A stretch of 64,000 bases of DNA from Acinetobacter pittii. Lineage in GTDB: Bacteria > Pseudomonadota > Gammaproteobacteria > Pseudomonadales > Moraxellaceae. The translations under genes were made by a program, and so were the position numbers. The notes under the pieces are model-generated. The model was given only the letters and a program-made list of their open reading frames with translations, did no database searches and had not been told where the DNA came from. Positions 8,566 through 18,644 of this stretch are shown in pieces (position 1 is the stretch's first letter; each line of letters starts with the position of its first letter). The stretch is from assembly GCF_034067285.1 (NCBI RefSeq), contig NZ_CP139286.1:3162001-3226000 (forward strand), read 5' to 3'.

Positions 8566-9879
8566 TTAAACTGCTTGTTTTTGACGAGCAATAAAACGGC
8601 TTAAACGATCAGCAAGTTCAAAACTACCATGTTTAAATAAAGCTCGAATACCCTGCTCGGTACTTTCAAAAATCAAGCACTCAATTGCAAAATGACCTTC
8701 TTCATCTTCTAAATGCAGTGCCAAATCACGTGGATGATCATTCACAAAATCAAGCTGCGAAACATCACCAATTTTTAAATACATACCAAAGAATGTGACA
8801 TCAACAATTGTCACAGGTACTTGCACATCACTCTCTCGGTGAGTCAGTTGAGTATTTGGCTGCAAAACTCGAACTCGCTCTTCCCCACGGCGTTCCATGT
8901 TTTGCATTTGTTCACGCGTCATAGGAATAATACCATCCAGATGCTGGATAGATTCACCTTTCAAAAATGAAGTGAACAAACTCATGGTTTCTTTACGACG
9001 CTGGAGCTGCGGTACATGATCTGCATTTGCGATCAATGCAAATTCCATATCTGGGCATTGCAACGCAAAGTTCGCATTTTCATGAGGCAAAGTAAAACTG
9101 TCGTATTGCCCTGCTGCAACCAACGTTTTGCACTCTGGAATAGGCACATCCGTTAAACGCAAAAGACGATTACAGTTAATCTCATAACGTTCTCGCTCAG
9201 TACCCGTAAACTCAGCCATTTGCCTAAAAAATAATTTCTTGGCTGTCGGTGACATACGGGTTTTATCTAATTTTGCATGGTTAACTAAATACAAAATTAC
9301 AGCTTGCCCAAACTCTTCCATGCGGTTTTCTTGCATGAGTTTGAGCGACTCTTCCAAAATCATTCGCCAACTTTTACGAGTCTTTTGCATGACACCCATC
9401 AAGATCATACGATCCATCAAATCTGGGCGGTGATGAGCAAAACAAGAGGCAATGACTGAGCCCAAGGACATTCCCATGACAGAAACTTTTTGTATTCCAA
9501 CGATATCTAACCAACGTCCTAACATTTCAGATAAATCAGGCAGCTCTAAAGTACCTGCAGATACTCCTGTGTCGCGATTGGTAATTTGCTGATTTGCACC
9601 CATCGAAGGTAAATCGATTAAAATAACCGGACCACTTTCAAATAATTGTTCAACACAATATTTATAAGAATTAAAATTCTGGAAAGCACCGCCCACAATC
9701 ACAATTGGCGTATTGTGAATCGTTTTTGGATCGGCAATTGCCATATATTCAATTTTCCAGCCGTCAATCCATGTTGTACGAGCAGGTCGTTTAAAACTAT
9801 CTCTATGGTAGATATCGAAAAAGCCAAAACCGGCATAAGCTTGGTTGATCTCCGAATCCATTTGAATAATGGAATTCAT
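8566..9879 (-). CDS. Alpha/beta hydrolase with C-terminal PilZ-like domain
   Basis: A 437-residue fusion. Residues 55-310 are an alpha/beta hydrolase with nucleophile elbow GMSLGS (Ser138), a probable acid at Asp260 (AAGQYDSFTLP) and a catalytic His at 288 (NADHVPQL). Residues 328-430 resemble a PilZ domain: RRGEERVRV at 330-338 matches the RxxxR c-di-GMP arm in type, and IVDVTFFGMYL at 358-368 resembles D/NxSxxG, with Thr in place of Ser. There is no signal peptide, so it is probably cytosolic. GGAGGAAG precedes the ATG at 9879. The hydrolase part is secure; c-di-GMP binding is inferred and the loop match is imperfect. The substrate is unknown. Confidence 0.8.
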   Translation of the reverse strand: MNSIIQMDSEINQAYAGFGFFDIYHRDSFKRPARTTWIDGWKIEYMAIADPKTIHNTPIVIVGGAFQNFNSYKYCVEQLFESGPVILIDLPSMGANQQITNRDTGVSAGTLELPDLSEMLGRWLDIVGIQKVSVMGMSLGSVIASCFAHHRPDLMDRMILMGVMQKTRKSWRMILEESLKLMQENRMEEFGQAVILYLVNHAKLDKTRMSPTAKKLFFRQMAEFTGTERERYEINCNRLLRLTDVPIPECKTLVAAGQYDSFTLPHENANFALQCPDMEFALIANADHVPQLQRRKETMSLFTSFLKGESIQHLDGIIPMTREQMQNMERRGEERVRVLQPNTQLTHRESDVQVPVTIVDVTFFGMYLKIGDVSQLDFVNDHPRDLALHLEDEEGHFAIECLIFESTEQGIRALFKHGSFELADRLSRFIARQKQAV

Positions 9880-10178
9880 ATCCTTGCTTCCTCCTTGCTG
9901 TAATTTTTTTATGCTGCAAGAGTTCCTTCTTGAACACGTAATCTTTTATGCACAAATCTTTAAAATTTGTATTTGTTTGTATTGCACAATAACATTCTAA
10001 ACAATTGTCTGAAATATACGCAATCGCTGAATTGACCGCTCATCCTGTTTAAGCCGCTAATAGTTTGCAAAATATTTAAATGTTTTTTTATAGCGGTCAC
10101 ATTTTTGAAAAAAAGCCATTCATTGTTCCGCATTTGACTGCTACTATCGTAGTCATTGGTAAATGATTAAAAAATGCT
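9880..10178. promoter_or_regulatory. Divergent promoter region, hydrolase/proA
   Basis: A 299-bp AT-rich gap between divergent genes. It contains a 7-bp inverted repeat GACCGCT (10034-10040) and AGCGGTC (10092-10098), and a TTGACT hexamer near 10134 that could be a -35 element for proA. I see no gene here. Confidence 0.4.
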
Positions 10179-11444
10179 ATGCAAGATTCAATTGAACAAT
10201 ATATGCAAAAAGTTGGGCAACAAGCACGCGAGGCTTCTCGTGTCCTCACAAGTGCTTCTACCTCACTAAAAAATCATGCGCTCTCTGCTATTTATACTGC
10301 TTTAGAAAATAATCAGGCAGCTATTTTGGCAGCGAATCAAATCGACATGGATAAAGGTCGTAGCAACCAGCTCGACAGCGCCCTGCTTGATCGTCTTGAG
10401 CTTACACCTGCACGCATTAAAGGCATGTTGCAAGGTTTAAAAGACGTGATTGCACTTGTCGATCCTATTGGGGAAATTACTGATCTTGCATATCGCCCCA
10501 CAGGCATTCAAATTGGAAAAATGCGTGTACCTTTAGGTGTCGTTGGTATGATTTACGAATCACGTCCAAACGTAACCCTTGAAGCTGCATCTTTAGCGAT
10601 TAAATCAGGCAATGCCATTATTTTACGTGGTGGTTCAGAAGCACTTGAGTCAAATAAAGCAATCGCAGAAGCGATTAAACATGGCTTAAAAGTTGCTGGT
10701 TTACCTGAACATTCAGTACAAGTCATTGAAACCACTGACCGTGCAGCTGTTGGTCAGCTTATTACCATGGCTGAATATGTAGATGTCATTGTTCCACGTG
10801 GTGGCAAAAGCTTAATTGAGCGCGTAACCAATGAAGCTCGTATTCCTGTCATTAAACATCTTGATGGTAACTGCCACGTATTCGTTGAAGCGCAGGCAGA
10901 CCTGCAAAAAGCATTACCAATTACTTTAAATGCCAAAACACATCGTTATGGCGTTTGTAATGCGATGGAAACCTTGCTGGTTGATGAAAAAATTGCAGAC
11001 GTTTTCTTACCGCACATTGCTGAACTGTATGCAGAAAAACAAGTTGAGTTACGTGGCTGTCCAGAAACACGCCGCATTTTGGGTGCCTCTGTAAAACCTG
11101 CGACAGAAGAAGATTGGTACACCGAATATTTAGGGCCAATTCTTGCAGTTAAAGTAGTGAGCGGGATTGATGAAGCAATTGACCATATCAACAAATATGG
11201 TTCACATCATACCGATGCAATTGTGACTGAAAACTACACTTTAGCTCGTCAGTTCTTGGCTCGTGTAGATTCAAGCTCAGTCGTAATTAATGCATCAACT
11301 CGTTTTGCTGATGGTTTCGAATATGGCTTAGGTGCTGAAATTGGTATCTCCACCGATAAAATCCATGCCCGCGGCCCAGTTGGTTTAGAAGGCTTAACTT
11401 CACAAAAATGGATTGTGTTAGGTGACGGACAAATTCGCCAATAA
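10179..11444 (+). CDS. proA: Gamma-glutamyl phosphate reductase
   Basis: Second step of proline synthesis: NADPH-dependent reduction of gamma-glutamyl phosphate to glutamate semialdehyde in the cytosol. At 421 residues it is full length. It shows [13 protein letters not shown] (119-131), the VPRGG loop (205-209) and the catalytic Cys260 in [13 protein letters not shown]. It is an aldehyde-dehydrogenase-fold enzyme. The ATG at 10179 opens [13 protein letters not shown]; an overlapping ATG five bases upstream is out of frame. It stands alone on the plus strand, with no proB in the window, and ends at its own terminator. Confidence 0.96.
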   Translation: MQDSIEQYMQKVGQQAREASRVLTSASTSLKNHALSAIYTALENNQAAILAANQIDMDKGRSNQLDSALLDRLELTPARIKGMLQGLKDVIALVDPIGEITDLAYRPTGIQIGKMRVPLGVVGMIYESRPNVTLEAASLAIKSGNAIILRGGSEALESNKAIAEAIKHGLKVAGLPEHSVQVIETTDRAAVGQLITMAEYVDVIVPRGGKSLIERVTNEARIPVIKHLDGNCHVFVEAQADLQKALPITLNAKTHRYGVCNAMETLLVDEKIADVFLPHIAELYAEKQVELRGCPETRRILGASVKPATEEDWYTEYLGPILAVKVVSGIDEAIDHINKYGSHHTDAIVTENYTLARQFLARVDSSSVVINASTRFADGFEYGLGAEIGISTDKIHARGPVGLEGLTSQKWIVLGDGQIRQ

Positions 11445-11465
11445 TTAAATCTATTAGTTCAAATA

Positions 11466-11494
11466 AAAACGCCTGATCAATTTCAGGCGTTTTT
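11466..11494 (+). terminator. Terminator after proA
   Basis: The stem ACGCCTGA/TCAGGCGT with flanking A and T runs is followed by TTTTTATTAC, 20 bp after the proA stop codon. Confidence 0.88.
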
Positions 11495-11518
11495 ATTACT
11501 CAAGTTATGAGTCACTAT

Positions 11519-11547
11519 AAAAAACCAGCCCGCAAGCTGGTTTTTAT
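11519..11547 (-). terminator. Terminator after the GAPN-like gene
   Basis: The stem AAAACCAGC/GCTGGTTTT with a short loop is followed on the minus strand by TTTTTTATAG. It abuts the proA terminator, insulating the two convergent genes. Confidence 0.82.
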
Positions 11548-11558
11548 TCATATATTTA

Positions 11559-13187
11559 TTAGAAAATAAAGTCCGTATTCACAAATTTAGAATAGTGCTC
11601 AGACACCATAGAAGCCAACATGCCCTTACTGTCATCTGTCTGTTTAGCAGCAATCATTGAACGGATCGAGAATGCTCGAAGCGCATCATGCACTGACAAT
11701 GTACCTTCCGCAGAATCTTTACGACCACCAAATGGGAACACATCAGGGCCGCGCTGACATTGACAGTTGATGTTCACACGACAGACCTGATGAACCAGCG
11801 GATCAACCAAGTGACCAATTTGCTCAGGGTCGCTACCAAAAATACTCACCTGCTGACCATGATCAGAAGTAGTGACATAGTCCAGCACAGTTTCAATGTC
11901 GTCATAAACAGAAACTGGTATCACTGGACCAAACTGTTCTTCGCGATACAGCCTCATCCCCTCAGTCACTGGATAAACTACGGCTGGATAGAACATCGTT
12001 TTGCAGAATTCACCGCCTTCCGGATTAACTACTTTTGCCCCTTTAGCCACAGCATCTTCAATGACTTCAGTCATGTAGGTCGTACGATGCATACCTGGTA
12101 ACGGAGTAATAAACACACCTTTTTCCCAAGGCATCCCCACTTTAAGTTTAGCCAGTTCAGCCGTTAAGCGGTTAACAAACTCATCGGCTATTGAGCGATG
12201 TACCATCAACATTTTGAGTGCTGTACAACGCTGACCATTAAACGACAATGCACCCAACAAACACTCTTTCACTGTTAGATCCAAGTCGGCATCTGGCAGA
12301 ATAATGGCTGCATTCTTCGCATCCAGCCCCAAAATCGCACGCAGACGGTGAGATTTAGGATGTTGCTTCTTCAAATGATCAGCTACTTTACTAGAACCAA
12401 TCAGCGCCAGTACATTAATTTGCCCAGATGCCAGTAGATGGGGTACCACTAGAGAGCCTGGTGCATAAATGGTATTGATCACACCTTTTGGAAATGAATC
12501 GCGGAATGCTTCAAGTAACGGTTCAAACAACAAGGTCCCAAATTGAGGTGGTTTAAAAATGATGGTATTACCCATCAGCATGGCCGGGATCAGAGTCGCA
12601 AAGGTTTCGTTCAGCGGGTAATTGTATGGTCCCATACACAGCACGACACCTAGTGGAGTACGACGGATTTGACCAATCGTACCTTCAGCCATGACAAAGC
12701 GAGAGTTGGCATTATCCAAATCTTTCAAAGCATCAATCGTTTGACGCATGTAGGTAATTGTACGGTCAAACTCTTTTTCTGAATCCGCCAAGCTTTTGCC
12801 AATTTCCCACATGATCAACTTAATAATCAGATCTCGTTGCTCTACCATGCGCTGAATAAAATTTTGCATGCAGGCAATGCGCTCACTCACCTTCATCATT
12901 GGCCATTCGCCACGACCATTATTGTAAGCTCGTACCGCTGCTTCTAGTGCTTCATCGCTTTCTTTTTCACCCATGACTGGATAACTACCAAGTTCAACTT
13001 GCTGTAGGCTACCGTCAGGCTGCTGAATCCAGATTGGAGATAATGTTTTCTTGGTAGCACCAGCCCATAGCTTCAATTCACCATCCACTAATGAGACACG
13101 CTGATGAATTTGGGAGGGTAGACGCACACTTTCAGGAATACTGTCCACTACTGGGAATTTATGCTGTAGATTATTTAACTGATTCAT
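11559..13187 (-). CDS. NADP-dependent glyceraldehyde-3-phosphate dehydrogenase-like ALDH (GAPN type)
   Basis: A 542-residue aldehyde dehydrogenase resembling non-phosphorylating GAPN, which oxidises glyceraldehyde-3-phosphate straight to 3-phosphoglycerate with NADPH formation. The catalytic Cys321 lies in SFNGQRCTALKML, and GPYNYPLNE and FKPPQFG form the cofactor region. The usual general-base motif LELGGK is replaced by LGLDAKN, so the Glu at its normal place is Gly. I start at the ATG at 13187, preceded by AAGAAG; a GTG at 13241 adds 18 unlikely residues. It lies beside gntK-gntT-eda-edd, which fits oxidation of the GAP made by KDPG aldolase. The substrate is inferred. Confidence 0.82.
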   Translation of the reverse strand: MNQLNNLQHKFPVVDSIPESVRLPSQIHQRVSLVDGELKLWAGATKKTLSPIWIQQPDGSLQQVELGSYPVMGEKESDEALEAAVRAYNNGRGEWPMMKVSERIACMQNFIQRMVEQRDLIIKLIMWEIGKSLADSEKEFDRTITYMRQTIDALKDLDNANSRFVMAEGTIGQIRRTPLGVVLCMGPYNYPLNETFATLIPAMLMGNTIIFKPPQFGTLLFEPLLEAFRDSFPKGVINTIYAPGSLVVPHLLASGQINVLALIGSSKVADHLKKQHPKSHRLRAILGLDAKNAAIILPDADLDLTVKECLLGALSFNGQRCTALKMLMVHRSIADEFVNRLTAELAKLKVGMPWEKGVFITPLPGMHRTTYMTEVIEDAVAKGAKVVNPEGGEFCKTMFYPAVVYPVTEGMRLYREEQFGPVIPVSVYDDIETVLDYVTTSDHGQQVSIFGSDPEQIGHLVDPLVHQVCRVNINCQCQRGPDVFPFGGRKDSAEGTLSVHDALRAFSIRSMIAAKQTDDSKGMLASMVSEHYSKFVNTDFIF

Positions 13188-13287
13188 TCTTCTTAATACC
13201 TTATTATTCGTATGTCTTTTATATATTCCCGAACTTTCCACTGTAATTAGGTTTTATTCGGGTCAATATCACTATTATTATCCGTAC

Positions 13288-13319
13288 TCACCTTGCTTGA
13301 ACCGTTAACCACAAGGTGA
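13288..13319 (-). other. Inverted repeat between gntK and the GAPN-like gene
   Basis: Eight-base arms TCACCTTG and CAAGGTGA around a 16-nt loop. There is no T tract, so it is either a weak terminator or an operator upstream of the dehydrogenase. Confidence 0.4.
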
Positions 13320-13354
13320 ATATCTTAAAGCATTGATAAATTTTCTAGATGAAT

Positions 13355-13867
13355 TTACCCCCGACACACACTATCAGTCACCCCTAGCTTTTGGATGACT
13401 TGTTCAATGATCTGTTCTGGTGTGAGAGCAATATCAATAGCAATTGCTTCATTCACATCAGGTTCCTCTAATGTGTCTAGCTGTGTTTGTAGCAACGCTG
13501 GGTCAAAAAAATGACCTGATCTTTCTGCAAGTCGTTGCTGTAATAACTCATAAGAACCTTTTAAGTAGACAAACTTAACATTCTGGTCCTGCCCTCTTAA
13601 AATATCGCGATACATCCGCTTTAAAGATGAGCATGTAAATACAGCCGTTTCACCATCTCTCTGTTTGGTTTCAATGACCTGACGAATTGCTTGTAACCAT
13701 GGCAAGCGGTCTTCATCAGTTAAGGGAATGCCTTGACTCATCTTACTTTTATTTGCAGCTGAATGAAGCGTATCGCCATCAAGGAACTCACAAGCCAAAC
13801 GCTCTGATAACAATTCACCAATTAGGGTTTTACCTGTTCCACAGACACCCATTGCAATCACAATCAT
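13355..13867 (-). CDS. gntK: Gluconokinase
   Basis: Phosphorylates gluconate to 6-phosphogluconate with ATP, feeding the Entner-Doudoroff route. The 170 residues are typical of the GntK/IdnK family. The P-loop is MGVCGTGKT at residues 6-14, followed by FLDGDTLHSAANKSKMSQG, the substrate-binding signature (DxxHxxxNxxKM-like). It begins 18 bp after the gluconate permease gene ends, so gntT-gntK are probably one transcript. Acinetobacter typically makes gluconate from glucose in the periplasm, which makes this kinase a main entry point; that last point is family knowledge, not seen here. Confidence 0.95.
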   Translation of the reverse strand: MIVIAMGVCGTGKTLIGELLSERLACEFLDGDTLHSAANKSKMSQGIPLTDEDRLPWLQAIRQVIETKQRDGETAVFTCSSLKRMYRDILRGQDQNVKFVYLKGSYELLQQRLAERSGHFFDPALLQTQLDTLEEPDVNEAIAIDIALTPEQIIEQVIQKLGVTDSVCRG

Positions 13868-13884
13868 GGATTACTCACCTTTAA

Positions 13885-15243
13885 TTATAAAATAGTGCTA
13901 AGCAGTAGCGTGAAAGATAAACCCAACACCGAAATGATCGTTTCTAATACTGACCAAGTCTTGAGTGTCTGACCTACTGTCATACCAAAATATTCTTTGA
14001 TTAACCAGAATCCTGCGTCATTTACATGTGAGAAAACTAATGAACCTGAACCTGTGGCAAGTACCAAAAGTTCTGGTCTAACCGCAACACCTGCTGTTGC
14101 TGCAATTGGAGCTACAATGCTACAAGCTGTAGCCATGGCAACCGTTGCCGACCCTGTTGCCAAACGAATTAATGCCGCAACGAACCAGCCCAACAATAAC
14201 GGCGATAAATTTGCCTTCAAAGCTGTAGAAACAATCTCATTAGAAATACCGGTGTCACGCAAAATGCCGCCAAAACCACCACCAGCACCTACAATCAACA
14301 TAATCCCAGCAATAGAAGCTAAACATCCGCCACAGAATTTTTCAATTTGTTCACGGTTAAAGCCCTGCATCGTACCGAAAGTAATAAAGCTGACCAATAC
14401 TGCAATGAGCAATGCAATATCAGAAGTACCGATGAAACGTAGCAAGTCGTTTGCGAAAGTTTGTGGTGCAAAGAAAAGATCTGCCCAGCTACCGATCAAC
14501 ATCAATACAACCGGCAACATGATCGTAAATAAGGTAATACCAAAACTTGGTAATTCACGTGTCTTACTAGCATCTGCTTCAACAAACTGCTTTGCTAAAG
14601 GATTATTTTCAGGCAATTTGACGTATTTATTGATCCAAAGTGCATACAATGGCCCAGCGACAATAGCTGTTGGCACACCCACTATCAAACTATAAGCAAT
14701 CGTTTTACCGATATCAGCATGATAAGCCTGTACTGCCAACAATGCAGCTGGATGTGGTGGAATTAAGCCATGCACAACCGACAAGCCTGCAACCATTGGC
14801 AAACCCACGACCAGTAAGGATTTGCCTGTTCGCTTCGCAATGTTGAATGCAATTGGAATGAGTAGAACGAAACCAACTTCGAAAAATACGGGAAGCCCAA
14901 CAATAAGGGCAATAAACATCATGGCCCAGTGAATATTTTTCTCACCAAACCATTTAATTAGAGTAATCGCTATTCGCTCAGCGCCACCCGACTCAGCCAT
15001 CATTTTGCCGAGCATCGTTCCTAATGCGATTACAATCGCAAGGTGGCCTAGGGTTTTACCAGTACCAGCTTCATATGACTTAACAATATCGCCCATTGGC
15101 ATGCCAACAGCTAAAGCTAAACCAAGTGAAACAATAATGAGAACCAGAAATGGATAAATTCTAAACTTCGCGATCATGACCACTAAAGCAATAATCGCGA
15201 TTACAGTGTAGATCAGTAACATGCCACCCTGAACCGTCTCCAT
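13885..15243 (-). CDS. gntT: GntP-family gluconate:H+ symporter
   Basis: Inner-membrane gluconate permease of 452 residues with about 12-14 hydrophobic segments spread through the protein. The family pattern is clear: KSYEAGTGKTLGHLAIVIALG near residue 60 and GLIPPHPAALLAVQ near residue 155 (both typical of GntP), and a C-terminal GSLVFSHVNDAGFW. I choose the ATG at 15243 because AAGGAGA lies nine bases upstream; the in-frame ATG at 15279 adds a polar dozen residues. It is followed 18 bp later by gntK. The exact sugar acid is inferred from the neighbours gntK, eda and edd. Confidence 0.93.
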   Translation of the reverse strand: METVQGGMLLIYTVIAIIALVVMIAKFRIYPFLVLIIVSLGLALAVGMPMGDIVKSYEAGTGKTLGHLAIVIALGTMLGKMMAESGGAERIAITLIKWFGEKNIHWAMMFIALIVGLPVFFEVGFVLLIPIAFNIAKRTGKSLLVVGLPMVAGLSVVHGLIPPHPAALLAVQAYHADIGKTIAYSLIVGVPTAIVAGPLYALWINKYVKLPENNPLAKQFVEADASKTRELPSFGITLFTIMLPVVLMLIGSWADLFFAPQTFANDLLRFIGTSDIALLIAVLVSFITFGTMQGFNREQIEKFCGGCLASIAGIMLIVGAGGGFGGILRDTGISNEIVSTALKANLSPLLLGWFVAALIRLATGSATVAMATACSIVAPIAATAGVAVRPELLVLATGSGSLVFSHVNDAGFWLIKEYFGMTVGQTLKTWSVLETIISVLGLSFTLLLSTIL

Positions 15244-15345
15244 GGGACACTTCTCCTTGGAATAATTATTTAGGCACACTGCCTAAACAAAGGTCTTCAA
15301 CCACAGTAATTCCTACTGTTAAGACATTAACTTTTTATATTTAGG

Positions 15346-15369
15346 TGTGACCAGCACAAACTGGTCACA
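15346..15369 (-). other. Stem-loop between eda and gntT
   Basis: A perfect 9-bp stem (TGTGACCAG / CTGGTCACA) with a 6-nt loop in the 185-bp eda-gntT gap. No T run follows on the minus strand. It could protect the edd-eda mRNA 3' end or be a protein-binding site. Confidence 0.5.
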
Positions 15370-15428
15370 TCAATACAGCCTTTAAAGCACATAAAATGCA
15401 CTTCATTTTTTATAAATATCGACTACAT

Positions 15429-16058
15429 CTACAGTGCTCTCAACTGACTCGCAATTTGTGCCAAGCGAGTAATTTCAGCCCAGTCTTGTGCAGCTACAGT
15501 AGCTTTAGGTGTTAACCATGAACCACCTACACAAACCACGTTAGGTTGCTTTAAGAAATCCGGTGCTGACTCTGCAGTAATTCCGCCAGTCGGACAAAAG
15601 CGTAAGTTTGGAAATGGACCATAAAATGCTTTTAGCATCTCAACGCCACCTGCCTGTTGAGCGGGGAAGAACTTTACAATGTCATAACCCAATTCAATTG
15701 CCTGAATCAGGTCACTTGGTGTCATCACACCAGGCAACAGAGGTAAGCCAGCATCTTGTGCAGCCAAATGTAAATCTTTAGTTAAACCAGGAGATACACC
15801 AAATTGAGCACCTGCTTTTTTAGCTTGAGCGCAATGTTCTGGTTTAGTAATCGTACCTACACCGACCACAATATCATCTGCCAACTGGCTTGCACGCTCA
15901 ATAGCAGCAAGACCAGCAGCGGTACGTAACGTAATCTCAAGGACTTTTACACCACCTGCATGTAAAGCACGTGATACATCCTCACCTTGCTCAGCAGAAT
16001 CAAATGCCAATACGGGAATGACTGGTCCTAATTTGACGATATCTTCAATTTTAATCAT
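15429..16058 (-). CDS. eda: KDPG/KHG aldolase
   Basis: Class I aldolase that splits 2-keto-3-deoxy-6-phosphogluconate into pyruvate and glyceraldehyde-3-phosphate, the final Entner-Doudoroff step. The 209 residues show the catalytic Glu41 and Arg45 in LEITLRT, the substrate loop FGVSPGLT (86-93) and the Schiff-base Lys129 in YDIVKFFPA. It starts 20 bp after edd stops, so both are surely co-transcribed. All active-site residues expected for the family are present. Confidence 0.96.
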   Translation of the reverse strand: MIKIEDIVKLGPVIPVLAFDSAEQGEDVSRALHAGGVKVLEITLRTAAGLAAIERASQLADDIVVGVGTITKPEHCAQAKKAGAQFGVSPGLTKDLHLAAQDAGLPLLPGVMTPSDLIQAIELGYDIVKFFPAQQAGGVEMLKAFYGPFPNLRFCPTGGITAESAPDFLKQPNVVCVGGSWLTPKATVAAQDWAEITRLAQIASQLRAL

Positions 16059-16078
16059 TATTTTTCAGTTCCTTTGAT

Positions 16079-17932
16079 TCAAATCTGCTCTGGTGAATTT
16101 TCACCAACCAATGCACCAAATACAGATGCCCCATGTTCAGCTGGCGCAGCAGCAGCACGGAAAACACCAAATAATTCACGGCCAAAGCCAACTTCGTTTT
16201 CTGCCTGATGTTCTGGCTGTGCAACAGGTCGTGACCGCCATACATCGTCATCTATTTCAACATCGAGCACGCCAGCCTCAGCATCAATGATTAACATATC
16301 CCCTGTTTGAACTTTAGCAATCGGCCCATTTAATAAGGCTTCTGGAGATAAATGAATCACCGCAGGAACTTTACCTGAAGCACCAGACATACGACCATCA
16401 GTCACTAAAGCCACGTGGAAACCTTGATCTTGTAAAACACCTAACACAGGCGTCAAACGATGCAATTCAGGCATACCATTTGCACGAGCACCTTGGAAAC
16501 GAACAACTGCAATAAAGTCTCGGTGTAACTCACCACGATCAAACGCAGCTTGCACCGCTTCTTGTGAATCAAACACAATTGCTGGTGCTTTAACTTTACG
16601 ATGTTCTGGCGCAACAGCAGAAATCTTGATTACGCCACGGCCAAGACGGCCTTGCATTAAGCGCAAGCCACCATCTGGTTGAAACGGCGCATCAATACTA
16701 CGTAAAACTTTGTCATCAAGACTCTGAACCACACCATCAACCCAAGTCAACTTGCCATCAATCAGTTTTGGTTCTTTGGTGTAATGGTGCAAGCCTTTAC
16801 CAGCCACTGTGGTTACGTCGTTATGCAATAAACCAGCTTCAAGTAAGTTACGAATGAGGAAAGCTACCCCACCCGCAGCTTGGAAATGGTTTACATCAGC
16901 CTTACCATTTGGATAGATTTTTGCAAGCAATGGAACAACAGCAGACAACTCATCAAAGTCGTCCCAGTCAATTAAGATGCCAGCAGCACGTGCAATCGCA
17001 ATCAGATGCAAAGTATGGTTGGTTGAACCACCGGTCGCGAGCAATGCCACGATGCCATTGATAATGGCTTTTTCATCAATCACATGACCAATCGGCGTAT
17101 AGTTTCCGCGCTCAACTGTTAAATCCAGTACACGAATCGCAGCTTCTGCGGTAAGTGCATCACGTAATGGTGTGTGAGGATGTACAAATGCGGCACTTGG
17201 CAAATGTAAGCCCATGACTTCCATTAGCATCTGGTTACTGTTGGCTGTACCGTAAAAAGTACAAGTCCCTTGTCCGTGATAAGCAGCTGACTCAGCTTCT
17301 AGCAAAGCATCTCTGCCAACCTGACCCGTTGCAAATTGCTGACGAATTTTAGCTTTCTCATCGTTAGATAACCCACTGGTCATTGGGCCGGCTGGCACAA
17401 AAATAGTAGGCAAATAACCAAACTGCAAAGCACCAATCAGTAAGCCTGGCACAATCTTGTCGCAAACACCTAGACACAGTGCTGCGTCAAACATGTTATG
17501 AGACAACGCAATTGCGGTACTCATCGCAATAGTTTCACGAGAAAACAATGACAGTTCCATACCAGCATTACCTTGGGTAATACCGTCACACATCGCAGGG
17601 ACACCACCTGCAAACTGTGCCACGCCACCATTCTCACGAGCAGCTGTTTTAATTAAATCCGGAAATGTTTTATAAGGTGCATGTGCCGAAAGCATTTCGT
17701 TATATGAAGATACGATGCCAATATTTGGCTCACGACCTACTTTAATAATTAATTTTTCATTATCGTCCATGCTGGCAAAACCATGAGCCAGATTGGCACA
17801 TGAAAGTGCTCCACGAGCAGGAAATTTGCCTTGTGCATGTTCAATACGTTGTAAATATGCAGAACGAGTTTTTTGACTACGTGCGATTACACGCTCGGTA
17901 ACTTTTGCCAATATAGGGTTCGGCAAGTCCAT
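16079..17932 (-). CDS. edd: 6-phosphogluconate dehydratase
   Basis: Fe-S dehydratase (IlvD/Edd family) that converts 6-phosphogluconate to KDPG. The 617 residues begin [20 protein letters not shown]. The cluster-ligand regions [16 protein letters not shown] (MCDGITQG) and [11 protein letters not shown] are visible, with [13 protein letters not shown] near the C-terminus. The ATG at 17932 has AGGAG eight bases upstream. The frame stays open 30 codons further upstream and would encode a lipoprotein-like leader, which I reject because the ribosome site is internal. It heads the edd-eda-gntT-gntK block and is divergent from ackA across a long gap. Confidence 0.95.
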   Translation of the reverse strand: MDLPNPILAKVTERVIARSQKTRSAYLQRIEHAQGKFPARGALSCANLAHGFASMDDNEKLIIKVGREPNIGIVSSYNEMLSAHAPYKTFPDLIKTAARENGGVAQFAGGVPAMCDGITQGNAGMELSLFSRETIAMSTAIALSHNMFDAALCLGVCDKIVPGLLIGALQFGYLPTIFVPAGPMTSGLSNDEKAKIRQQFATGQVGRDALLEAESAAYHGQGTCTFYGTANSNQMLMEVMGLHLPSAAFVHPHTPLRDALTAEAAIRVLDLTVERGNYTPIGHVIDEKAIINGIVALLATGGSTNHTLHLIAIARAAGILIDWDDFDELSAVVPLLAKIYPNGKADVNHFQAAGGVAFLIRNLLEAGLLHNDVTTVAGKGLHHYTKEPKLIDGKLTWVDGVVQSLDDKVLRSIDAPFQPDGGLRLMQGRLGRGVIKISAVAPEHRKVKAPAIVFDSQEAVQAAFDRGELHRDFIAVVRFQGARANGMPELHRLTPVLGVLQDQGFHVALVTDGRMSGASGKVPAVIHLSPEALLNGPIAKVQTGDMLIIDAEAGVLDVEIDDDVWRSRPVAQPEHQAENEVGFGRELFGVFRAAAAPAEHGASVFGALVGENSPEQI

Positions 17933-17979
17933 GCTGGACGCTCCTGTACAACCGGATAAGCCGGAATATAAAAATAGAC

Positions 17980-18007
17980 CAAATGATATATTTCTTATAA
18001 TCATTTG
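17980..18007 (-). promoter_or_regulatory. Candidate operator upstream of edd
   Basis: Perfect 8-bp arms CAAATGAT and ATCATTTG separated by 12 bp, lying 48-75 bp upstream of the edd start. The spacer reads TATAAGAAATAT on the minus strand and could hold a -10 element. A regulator is not identified. Confidence 0.4.
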
Positions 18008-18609
18008 AAAAAGAATGAACAATATTATTCAGGCAAAAAGCGACATGCAACCCCAATCAATATAGCTGTAATAGCCTCAGCACAAGCTTTAAAGGCCCAG
18101 CAAGCTTATATTTTAGACAAAATACTTATTAATATTTAGGTATATTTACACGCAAACCAAATCTTAAAAAATACGGTAAAATTATCGCAATATCAATATA
18201 ATGAAATACATTCAACCATATATAGATAATGGTCTTTTCATACTAATTCTTAGCACTTATAAAACTATATCTAGTAGTTTTTAATTCTCTTAAATTTGAT
18301 TCAAACTTAATTTCACTTACGTATATTATTTGTAATATATGCTTAAAATTTAATTTAAAGAGATAATCCACCTATTCAATAAACGATTGGTCCTTAGCAT
18401 TTACTTGCCCTATTTTATTTGAATTTATTCTTCATAAATATAAACAAAAAACTCGTTTCTACGTATATAAAGAAACAAGAAACACATGGTTAAGTTTTAT
18501 ACTGACCGAATATTAGTTATAAATAATTTGATGGTCGATAGTGCTTAAGTCTAATGGGCTAAAGTCTATCTTGGACAGAAAAACAACACATGTTAAAACA
18601 TGATAGCCC

Positions 18610-18644
18610 GTTCAATCTGTATCAAAAAATAATACATCTTGAAC
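18610..18644 (+). promoter_or_regulatory. Imperfect inverted repeat in the ackA leader
   Basis: The arms GTTCAATCTGTAT and AATACATCTTGAAC pair at 11 positions with a two-base mismatch, 46 bp before the ackA start. It would form a hairpin in the mRNA or act as an operator. Confidence 0.4.

Noticed and set aside
11760..12101. 113-codon plus-strand ORF opposite the GAPN-like gene.
   Set aside because: It is antisense to a conserved catalytic domain; the codon pattern and composition are unlike real genes here.
13997..14695. 232-codon plus-strand ORF opposite gntT.
   Set aside because: It is the mirror of a well-supported membrane permease, with a low-complexity translation and no ribosome site.
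17933..18022. In-frame upstream extension of edd encoding a lipoprotein-like leader (hydrophobic, then LSGC).
   Set aside because: The good ribosome site AGGAG lies between it and the ATG at 17932, and Edd enzymes are cytosolic; the leader is likely a chance reading of AT-rich DNA.
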